A stretch of 64,000 nt of DNA from Nocardia niwae NBRC 108934 = DSM 45340 (GTDB lineage: Bacteria > Actinomycetota > Actinomycetes > Mycobacteriales > Mycobacteriaceae): positions 1 through 64,000 of the forward strand of contig NZ_BDCK01000002.1 of assembly GCF_001613465.1 (NCBI RefSeq). Reading direction: 5' to 3'. The notes under the pieces were generated by a model. The model worked only from the letters and a program-made list of their open reading frames with translations. It was not told the origin of the DNA and did not search any database. The translations under genes and the position numbers were made by a program. This document shows, piece by piece, positions 57,888 through 64,000 of the stretch (positions within the stretch are counted from its first letter, which is position 1; the number at the start of each line of letters is the position of its first letter).

Positions 57888-58934
57888 ATGGCGCGGCCGG
57901 ATATCGATGTCGTTCCGGCGACGCAGGCCGGACAGCGATTCCGGGTGCGTGACCATTACGAGGTCGGCAGGGAGAAAGTGCGGGAGTTCGCCCGCGCGGT
58001 GCAGAACCACCACGCGGCGCATCAGCGCGAAGCCGACGCACGCGCGCTCGGGTATCCCGGGATCATCGCGCCGCCGACCTTCGCCTCGGTGATCGGGATG
58101 ACCGCGACCAGGGCGCTGCTGGACTCGGTGCTCACCCAATACGACCTGTCCCAGTTCCTGCAGACCGATCAGGTCTTCGAGATCTACCGGCCGATCCTGG
58201 CCGGCGACCGGATGCGCAGCGAGATCGTCATCGAGTCGATCCGCCAGTTCGGGGACAACGACTTCATCGTGGTGCGCTTCTCGCTGAGCAACCAGCACGG
58301 CGAGGTCGCCATCGTCGGGTCGACCACGATCGTCGCGCGCCGCGGCGCCGAGGTCGACTCCTCCCTGAACGACGTGGTCGAGAACATCATGATGCACGGG
58401 CGCCCCTTGGAGCCCGAGGCGGCCGCCGACCTCACGCACAACGACGCGCTGATGTCGCTGGGCGTCAGTCCACTGGTCGAGCCGGACGCGCACGAGTTCA
58501 CGACCGTGCACACCCTGCCCGCGTTCGACGAGGTCGCCGCCGGCGAGCGGCTTCCCGACGGCGCCTTCCGGCTGACCCGCGGCGACCTGGCGAACTACGC
58601 GGGCGTGTCCGGCGACGCCAACCCGATCCACTTCAGCGACCACGCCGCGCAGCTGGCCGGCCTGCCGACCGTGGTCGCGCACGGCATGCTGACCATGGGC
58701 TTGGCCGGTGGCTACCTCACCGCGTGGCTGGGTGATCCGACCGCCATCCAGAAGTTCAGCGTGCGGTTCTCCGGCTTCGTGCCCGTCGCCGCCGACGCGG
58801 CGAGCACGGTCGATTTCTCCGGACGGATCAAGTCGCTGGACGCGAGCGCGCGCACCGCCACGATCCTGCTCAGCGGCTCCGCCGACGGGCGCAAGCTGTT
58901 CGGTCGCGCGCTGGCCGAGGTCCGGCTGCGCTAG
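57888..58934 (+). CDS. Fused two-domain MaoC/hotdog hydratase
   Basis: 348 residues. The N-terminal half (~10-180) is a FAS1-type/HadA-like hotdog domain: YEVGREKVREFARAVQNHHAAH, GYPGIIAPPTFASVIGM. The C-terminal half (~205-345) is a MaoC hydratase with the catalytic Asp/His region YAGVSGDANPIHFSDHAAQLAGLP and the following VVAHGMLTMGL. Such fusions combine what HadA and HadB provide as two chains and dehydrate 3-hydroxyacyl thioesters. ATG 57888 has AGGGAG seven bases upstream; ATGs from 57804 onward lack sites. Acyl chain specificity unknown. Confidence 0.87.
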   Translation: MARPDIDVVPATQAGQRFRVRDHYEVGREKVREFARAVQNHHAAHQREADARALGYPGIIAPPTFASVIGMTATRALLDSVLTQYDLSQFLQTDQVFEIYRPILAGDRMRSEIVIESIRQFGDNDFIVVRFSLSNQHGEVAIVGSTTIVARRGAEVDSSLNDVVENIMMHGRPLEPEAAADLTHNDALMSLGVSPLVEPDAHEFTTVHTLPAFDEVAAGERLPDGAFRLTRGDLANYAGVSGDANPIHFSDHAAQLAGLPTVVAHGMLTMGLAGGYLTAWLGDPTAIQKFSVRFSGFVPVAADAASTVDFSGRIKSLDASARTATILLSGSADGRKLFGRALAEVRLR

Positions 58935-58944
58935 CGCGAGCGGA

Positions 58945-60411
58945 TCACTCCTCGACCACCGAGTGCATCAGGTACACGTTGTAATCGCTCCAGGTCGACA
59001 GGGTGAAGTAGAAGTCCGTTCCGGACGACCAGGGATGGATGAACCCGCCGTACAGCTCCGGATAGCTCAGCGCCGATACCGTCGGCGTGCTCTCCGACCA
59101 CACACCCTGCGGAGTGTCGGACTCCCGCACGACGATGGCGGCCTTCGTCGTGTCCAGATAGCTCATCTGCCAGATGTCGCGGGCGGCGTCGTAGCGGACG
59201 GACAGTTCACCGGCGGGACCTTCCACGATCGGCGAGGCGGAGCCGAATCCGCCGACGGGGGTCCACGCGCCGTCGCGCCAGTACTGGTAGGCGGTCGTGT
59301 TGAGCAGCTGGTCCTCCGGTACGCGGGCCAGGCCGACCGCGCCGAGGCGGGTGTTGGGCGTGCCGAACATGTAGACATACCCGCCGTGCGGAACCATCGC
59401 GCTCACTTGGAAATTCGCCAGCCCGAAGATGTTGTCCCAGCGCGCGTGCGGATCCTTCGTCCAGGTCTGCCCGTGGTCGTCGGAGTAGGCGATGCCGCCG
59501 TAGTTGGTGAAGAACGTGCCGGGCAGGCTGTTCCAGGTCCGAATGGACATGTAGCTCAGGTACTGCCGCGCACCGAGCGCGAAACCCGAGGTGGGGATGG
59601 TGGTGACCTCGACGTTGTCGAGCTTGCGGCTGGAGAGCACCTCGGCGGCGTGGCAGCGGTCGTCGGTCACCATGTGGTCGAAGGTCACCCCGTCGGCGAG
59701 GTCGCGATCGGTGCTGAAGGCCAGGACGTTGCTGCGCCAATCCAGCCCCATGCCACCGGGTGGATGGAAGCCGCGCCCCACGGTGTCGCCGAACGCGGCC
59801 GCGATCTCGCCCGGTGCGCTCTCCCACATGATGCCGAGGTCGGTGCCGTCCACCTGCCACCGTTTGTCGGTGCGGTTCACCGAGTTCGCGCCGGTCAGCT
59901 TCGCCACCTCGCGGGCGGGACCCAGGCGGGGCGCGGGCCGGGCCGGCGACTGCGCCGCGGGTTCGACCGGCGGCCGCACCGGCGCGGGCGGGGGCGGCAC
60001 CTGGCCGGGATCCGGGCCGGGGCCGGGAATCGCGAAGTGGAACGGCTTGGGATTCAGCAGGATCTCCGGAATCCCGAGCTGAGCGGCGAGGCTCGGGGGC
60101 GCGCCGGGCAGATCGGTGAGATCCGGGCAAGGATTGACGCAGGGGTCCGGCGGTAGCTCCATCCGCGTGCGTTTCGGCGCAGGGTCGGGCGCGTTCGCCG
60201 GGAGCACGGTGATCACCGGATAGGGAATCGGCACCTCCAGCGTTTTCGGCACCAGCGGCTCGTGCGTCGCCACCGGATCGGACGCGCACGGCCCCACTCC
60301 CGCGAGGCCGCCGGTCGCTTCCGGCGCGGCGGCGGCAGGGCCGTCGGCATAGACGAGCATGCCCGCGCCGATCACCAGCGCGCCGACGGCGGCCACCATT
60401 CGCATCGCCAT
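58945..60411 (-). CDS. Secreted DUF4185 protein, candidate endo-D-arabinanase (GH183)
   Basis: 488 residues. A signal peptide (MAMRMVAAVGALVIGAGMLVYADGPAAAAP, cleavage near residue 30) is followed by a ~130-residue Pro-rich region and a ~310-residue beta-propeller-like domain (from about WQVDGTDLGIMWES) with repeated aromatic and Asp-rich blades such as GGIAYSDDHGQTWTKDPHARWDN. DUF4185 includes enzymes shown to cleave mycobacterial D-arabinan (family GH183, established knowledge), so a cell-wall remodelling role is plausible. ATG 60411 follows AGGGG; the reading to 60552 is not supported. Activity of this member is inferred. Confidence 0.83.
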   Translation of the reverse strand: MAMRMVAAVGALVIGAGMLVYADGPAAAAPEATGGLAGVGPCASDPVATHEPLVPKTLEVPIPYPVITVLPANAPDPAPKRTRMELPPDPCVNPCPDLTDLPGAPPSLAAQLGIPEILLNPKPFHFAIPGPGPDPGQVPPPPAPVRPPVEPAAQSPARPAPRLGPAREVAKLTGANSVNRTDKRWQVDGTDLGIMWESAPGEIAAAFGDTVGRGFHPPGGMGLDWRSNVLAFSTDRDLADGVTFDHMVTDDRCHAAEVLSSRKLDNVEVTTIPTSGFALGARQYLSYMSIRTWNSLPGTFFTNYGGIAYSDDHGQTWTKDPHARWDNIFGLANFQVSAMVPHGGYVYMFGTPNTRLGAVGLARVPEDQLLNTTAYQYWRDGAWTPVGGFGSASPIVEGPAGELSVRYDAARDIWQMSYLDTTKAAIVVRESDTPQGVWSESTPTVSALSYPELYGGFIHPWSSGTDFYFTLSTWSDYNVYLMHSVVEE

Positions 60412-60511
60412 AGCAACCCCTCGAAATCCCCTGCGGACACGATCCTTGCGAACACGAACCAGCGGATCGACCCTACCCCGTTCGCCTTTCGAACTTCGCC
60501 AGACCGACACG

Positions 60512-60574
60512 CCGGATAAGCCGGGGTACGCCACGCACCTGGACCGGGACAACGACGGCGTCGCCTGCGAGTGA
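60512..60574 (+). pseudogene. Remnant of an Excalibur calcium-binding domain
   Basis: The frame ending at the TGA at 60572-60574 reads PDKPGYATHLDRDNDGVACE, which matches the C-terminal half of the intact Excalibur domain encoded 300 bp downstream (PGFNAQLDRDGNGVACD). Upstream the frame turns into unrelated, non-secretory sequence with no signal peptide and no first conserved Cys. It lies in the promoter side of the divergent DUF4185 gene. Best read as the 3' end of a duplicated, truncated gene. Confidence 0.7.
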
Positions 60575-60608
60575 ATCGCACCGGCGCACCGGCCGATTGC
60601 GGAGCAGG

Positions 60609-60944
60609 ATGGAAGGCGTGACCAAGTCAGTTCTCCGCGTCGCGCCCGCGATCGGGGCGGCGCTGCTGGCGGCCGGAGCGAGCGCGCTGCTGCCGCAGGC
60701 GGCGTCCGCCCTGCCGACTCCGGCCGTCGCGATCGCCGGACCGCACGAAGACCACGCGATCCCGCACAACCGGTCGGGTCCGAAGGGCGACAGCGAGCGG
60801 CCCGAGGAGCCCGCCGAGCGGTCGCCGAGGATCTACACCGATTGCGATCAGGTGCGGGCGGAGGGCGCCGGGCCGCTGTATCGCGGGCAGCCCGGCTTCA
60901 ACGCGCAACTCGACCGCGACGGCAACGGCGTGGCCTGCGACTAG
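60609..60944 (+). CDS. Secreted Excalibur-domain protein
   Basis: 111 residues. Signal peptide ~1-35 (KSVLRVAPAIGAALLAAGASALL, ending near ASA), a charged linker (GPHEDHAIPHNRSGPKGD), and a C-terminal Excalibur domain: IYTDCDQVRAEGAGPLYRGQPG, then the calcium-binding DRDGNGVACD. Extracellular; function of the domain is not settled. ATG 60609 has GGAG four bases upstream; GTG 60618 is possible. Its stop interlocks with that of the convergent EmbR-like gene in CTAG (60941-60944). Confidence 0.85.
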   Translation: MEGVTKSVLRVAPAIGAALLAAGASALLPQAASALPTPAVAIAGPHEDHAIPHNRSGPKGDSERPEEPAERSPRIYTDCDQVRAEGAGPLYRGQPGFNAQLDRDGNGVACD

Positions 60945-62059
60945 CGCAGCGCCTGGAAGACCAGGATCGTGCCGCCGATCCGGATCTGATCGCCGTCGGC
61001 CAGCAGCGCGCCGCTATCGATCGCGCCTTCGTTGACGAAGACGCCGTTGGCCGAATGCAGGTCTTTGATGAGCAGGCCGGCGCGGCTCGGCATGATGTGC
61101 GCGTGGTAGCGGCTGGCCCGCGGGTCCTCCAGGACCAAGTCGTTGTCGGTCATCCGGCCGATGCGCAGGCCACCCTGGGCGATCGCCACCACGCGACCGT
61201 CCGGCATCCGCAGCTGTCCGCTGCGCACCGCGCGCGGCACCTCGGTGACCGTCTCGGTCATCGCCGCGGCCAGCCGCTCGACCTGCCGGAGCTCGACTGT
61301 GCTCAGCGGCTCCTGCCGCAGCACGCGCTGCTCCAGATCGGTCAGTGCGGGGCCCGGGTCGATGCCGAGCTCGTCGGCGAGCACACCGCGCACCTTCCGG
61401 CACGCCTCCAGCGCGTCCGCCTGACGTCCGGACAGATACAACGCGGAGATCAGCTGGCCCCACAGCGGTTCGCGCAGCGGGTGTTCGTTGGTCATCCCGA
61501 CCAGCTCGCCGATCACCGAAGACGCCCGCCCACAGGCGATCTCGGCATCGATCCGGGCCGAAGCGGCCAGCAGCCGCTCCTCGTCCATGGCGGTGGCGAA
61601 ACCGTCGGCGAATTGCAGACCGGCCAGATCGGCCAGCGCCCGGCCGGTCCATTCGCGCAGCGCGGAGCCGAACAGCTGCGCCGCCCCGGCGTGATCGCCC
61701 GCCTCCGCGGCGCGAGCTCCCGCCTCCCGGGCCGCCTCGAAACGTCCCAGATCGCAAGCGGTCTCGTCGATCTCCAACCGATAGCCCGACGATTCCGTGC
61801 GCAGCACCGTCGCCGGGTCCACTCCGGAATTCCGCAACGCCTTACGAATATTCGAGACGAAAACCTGCAGGCTGGCGGCATAGGAGTCGGGTGGATCCTC
61901 GTTCCACACCAGATCGGCGAGCGCGGCCGAGGACACCGCGCGCCGCCGATTCACCGTGAGCGCGGCGAGCAGAGCTCGCGGTTTGGGCCCGCCGACCGCC
62001 ACCGGTTCACCACCGACGAGCAGTCGCACGGGCCCGAGCACGCGCACATCCAGACTCAT
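60941..62059 (-). CDS. EmbR-like SARP regulator with C-terminal FHA domain
   Basis: 372 residues. OmpR-type winged HTH (~1-95: GPVRLLVGGEPVAVGGPKPRALLAAL), bacterial transcriptional activator domain (~100-245, with FEAAREAGARAAEAGDHAGA and RQADALEACRKVRGVLADELG), then an FHA domain (~275-372). The FHA residues for phosphothreonine are present: GRMTDND, SRYHAHI and HSANGVFVN. EmbR, its M. tuberculosis model, is phosphorylated by PknH and activates arabinosyltransferase genes. Two Ser/Thr kinases lie in this window. ATG 62059 is preferred over GTG 62065. Ends convergent with the Excalibur gene. Confidence 0.9.
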   Translation of the reverse strand: MSLDVRVLGPVRLLVGGEPVAVGGPKPRALLAALTVNRRRAVSSAALADLVWNEDPPDSYAASLQVFVSNIRKALRNSGVDPATVLRTESSGYRLEIDETACDLGRFEAAREAGARAAEAGDHAGAAQLFGSALREWTGRALADLAGLQFADGFATAMDEERLLAASARIDAEIACGRASSVIGELVGMTNEHPLREPLWGQLISALYLSGRQADALEACRKVRGVLADELGIDPGPALTDLEQRVLRQEPLSTVELRQVERLAAAMTETVTEVPRAVRSGQLRMPDGRVVAIAQGGLRIGRMTDNDLVLEDPRASRYHAHIMPSRAGLLIKDLHSANGVFVNEGAIDSGALLADGDQIRIGGTILVFQALR

Positions 62060-62090
62060 GTGCACCTGGCCCCTGACGGGTGTATCAGGG

Positions 62091-63125
62091 TCAGGCGCTG
62101 ATCGAGCGTCCGGCCGAGTGCAGGTCGTTGCACGCCTCGACGACGCGCGCCGCCATCGACGCCTCGGCCTTCTTCAGGTAGCTGCGCGGGTCGTAGGCCT
62201 TCTTGTTGCCCACTTCACCGTCGATCTTCAGCACGCCGTCGTAGTTGGCGAACATGTGCCCGGCGACCGGCCGGGTGAACGCGTACTGGGTGTCGGTGTC
62301 GACGTTCATCTTCACCACGCCGAAGCGCAGCGAGTCCTCGATCTCGGACTTCAGCGAGCCGGAACCGCCGTGGAAGACGAAGTCGAACGGCTGCGCGTCG
62401 GCGCCGAGGCCGAGCTTGGCCGCCGCTACGCGCTGGCCCTCGGCGAGCACCTCGGGCTTGAGCACGACGTTGCCCGGCTTGTACACGCCGTGCACGTTGC
62501 CGAAGGTCGCCGCGAGCAGGTACTTGCCGTTCTCACCCGCGCCGAGCGCATCGATGGTCTTCTCGAAGTCCTCCGGCGAGGTGTAGAGCTTCTCGTTGAT
62601 CTCGGCCTCGACGCCGTCCTCCTCACCGCCGACGACACCGATCTCGACCTCGAGAATGATGTTCGCGGCGTGCGTGGCCTTCAGCAGTTCCTTGGCGATC
62701 TCGAGGTTCTCGTCGATCGGAATCGCGGAGCCATCCCACATGTGCGACTGGAACAGCGGGTTCTGGCCGGCGTTGACCCGCTCCTGGGAGATCGCCAGCA
62801 GCGGCCGGACGAAGCTGTCCAGCTTGTCCTTCGGGCAGTGGTCGGTGTGCAGCGCGATGGTCACGTCGTACTTGGCCGCGACCACGTGCGCGAACTCGGC
62901 CAGCGCCACCGCGCCCGTGACCATGTCCTTCACACCCTGGCCGGAGCCGAATTCCGCGCCGCCGGTCGAGAACTGGATGATGCCGTCGCTGCCCGCGTCC
63001 GCGAAGCCCTTGATGGCCGCGTTGACCGTCTCCGACGACGTGCAGTTGATGGCCGGGAAGGCGAAGGAATTGGCTTTGGCCCGACCGAGCATCTCGGCGT
63101 AGACCTCCGGAGTCGCGATGGGCAC
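62091..63125 (-). CDS. fba: Class II fructose-bisphosphate aldolase
   Basis: 344 residues, the mycobacterial Fba length. Zinc aldolase of glycolysis and gluconeogenesis. Zinc ligands are visible in ALHTDHCPKD, ILEVEIGVVGGEEDG and FGNVHGVYKPGN, and the substrate loop in VFHGGSGS and VKMNVDTDTQYAF. Divergent from dedA with 233 bp between. It stands alone 31 bp upstream of the EmbR-like gene's start, on the same strand. Confidence 0.97.
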   Translation of the reverse strand: MPIATPEVYAEMLGRAKANSFAFPAINCTSSETVNAAIKGFADAGSDGIIQFSTGGAEFGSGQGVKDMVTGAVALAEFAHVVAAKYDVTIALHTDHCPKDKLDSFVRPLLAISQERVNAGQNPLFQSHMWDGSAIPIDENLEIAKELLKATHAANIILEVEIGVVGGEEDGVEAEINEKLYTSPEDFEKTIDALGAGENGKYLLAATFGNVHGVYKPGNVVLKPEVLAEGQRVAAAKLGLGADAQPFDFVFHGGSGSLKSEIEDSLRFGVVKMNVDTDTQYAFTRPVAGHMFANYDGVLKIDGEVGNKKAYDPRSYLKKAEASMAARVVEACNDLHSAGRSISA

Positions 63126-63229
63126 AGTAAGACCTCCGTGTTGTGCGGCAAAGACCTATTTTGTCAGCCTTCACCCTAAGGCAGCGGTGTTTCGCCTGGT
63201 ATGCAGGGAGGGAGTGCGCAGTTGACGCA

Positions 63230-63297
63230 CCGGTAATTTTGCGCACAGCACGAGCATTCTCAGGCGGAGCCGGTACTGTGGGGCCGGTAATTTGCGC
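63230..63297. promoter_or_regulatory. Two copies of a CCGGTAATTTTGCGC motif between fba and dedA
   Basis: CCGGTAATTTTGCGC (63230-63244) and CCGGTAATTTGCGC (63284-63297) are near-identical direct repeats 54 bp apart in the 233-bp divergent promoter, in an otherwise GC-rich stretch. Shared regulator site or promoter element candidate. Confidence 0.5.
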
Positions 63298-63358
63298 TGG
63301 CAGCTTCCGACGCGGTGGCAAGCGATCCTAGGCCAGCCGTATCGGGACAGGAGGCCAC

Positions 63359-64000
63359 GTGATTCTGCAGGCAGCGACAGAATCGGTGACGAGCAACCTC
63401 GCGCTGACCGAGTTGCTCGATCCGATGCACCTGCTCACGGAGACGTGGCTGAAGGACGCGGTGCTGCCGGCCATCCTGGTCATCGTCTTCATCGAGACCG
63501 GTCTGCTGTTTCCGATCCTGCCCGGCGATTCGTTGCTGTTCACCGGTGGCCTGCTCGCCGCGCAGCCGAATCCGCCGGTGTCGATCTGGGTGCTGGTGCC
63601 CGCCGTCGTCCTGATCGCGTTCGCGGGAGACCAGTGCGCGTATTGGATCGGCCGGGCCATCGGGCCCGCCCTGTTCCACAAAGAGGACACCCGGTTCTTC
63701 AAGAAGCACTACGTGACGCAAACGCACGAGTTCTTCGAAAAGCACGGGCCGAAGACGATCATCCTGGCCCGCTTCGTGCCGATCGTGCGCACCTTCATGC
63801 CGGTGCTCGCCGGTGTCTCCAAGATGGACTACCGCAAGTTCGTCGCGTTCGACATCGTCGGCGCGCTGCTGTGGGGCGGCGGCGTCACGGTGCTCGGATA
63901 CTTCCTCGGCAACGTCGCGTTCATCCGGGACCACGTCGAGGCGATCTTCCTGCTCATCGTCTTCGTGTCGATCCTGCCCGGCATCACGGCGGTGGCGAAG
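63359..64000 (+). CDS. dedA: DedA-family membrane protein, 3' end outside window
   Basis: The first 214 residues are visible. GTG 63359 has AGGAGG four bases upstream. DedA/VTT hallmarks are FIETGLLFPILPGDSLLFTGGLLA (~45-68), GDQCAYWIGRAIG (~90-102) and the ARFVPIVRTFMPVLAG motif (~140-155), with membrane helices between. DedA proteins recycle undecaprenyl phosphate or related polyprenyl carriers and support envelope integrity (family knowledge). Equivalent to Rv0364 beside fba. The C-terminus lies beyond 64000. Confidence 0.9.
   Translation, partial: MILQAATESVTSNLALTELLDPMHLLTETWLKDAVLPAILVIVFIETGLLFPILPGDSLLFTGGLLAAQPNPPVSIWVLVPAVVLIAFAGDQCAYWIGRAIGPALFHKEDTRFFKKHYVTQTHEFFEKHGPKTIILARFVPIVRTFMPVLAGVSKMDYRKFVAFDIVGALLWGGGVTVLGYFLGNVAFIRDHVEAIFLLIVFVSILPGITAVAK

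Overview
The window is one contiguous piece of a high-GC actinobacterial chromosome, most likely Nocardia or a close relative in the Mycobacteriales. Three blocks keep the Mycobacterium tuberculosis gene order (recalled, not searched): (i) a DUF1446-fadE13-accD2-accA2-fadE12-echA7 operon (Rv0976c to Rv0971c); (ii) thiG-thiS-thiO/thiE/mutT3/glnX-glnH-pknG/ackA-pta-fgd (Rv0417 to Rv0407) plus metZ and its rhodanese partner (Rv0391, Rv0390); (iii) purA to dedA (Rv0357c to Rv0364). F420 enzymes, an EmbR-like regulator, a DUF4185 protein and the PknG cassette suit a mycolic-acid bacterium. No rRNA, tRNA, CRISPR array, transposase or integrase was seen.

Layout. 1-9.6 kb: the end of a TetR gene, then a seven-gene minus-strand acyl-CoA/carboxylase catabolic operon that ends in its own TetR gene and has a 16-bp palindrome at its promoter. 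9.7-17.7 kb: accessory genes, including a class III cyclase, an ABC exporter pair, an XRE regulator divergent from two tiny coupled genes, a double-HTH MerR regulator, and an aldo/keto reductase behind a textbook MerR-type promoter. 17.8-21.3 kb: thiamine synthesis and a Nudix hydrolase. 21.5-26.7 kb: glnX-glnH-pknG, the amino-acid sensing route to 2-oxoglutarate metabolism. 26.7-31.9 kb: ackA-pta and the F420 enzymes fgd and a Ddn-like protein. 32-36.5 kb: HAD phosphatase, a MarR/DJ-1 operon with a double palindromic operator, RpiB-like isomerase and a membrane Ser/Thr kinase. 36.5-38.3 kb: rhodanese-metZ under a SAM-IV-type riboswitch. 39-43.3 kb: fprA behind an IdeR-like iron box, an amidohydrolase, DUF456 and an alpha-methylacyl-CoA racemase. 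43.6-50.1 kb: MocR and LuxR/LAL regulators, ogt and a hydrolase. 50.2-64 kb: purA, Rv0358/Rv0359-like genes, a FUSC transporter, DUF3151, a very long Pro/Ala-rich membrane protein, a fused MaoC hydratase, a DUF4185 protein (putative D-arabinanase), Excalibur genes, an EmbR-like regulator, fba and the start of dedA.

Recurring themes: translational coupling by ATGA overlaps; leaderless starts with a TANNNT box 6-7 bases upstream; convergent genes whose stop codons interlock in CTAG or CTAA; and a dispersed hairpin repeat built on CGAGTGGCACA that sits just after gene ends. All functions are from sequence reading alone.
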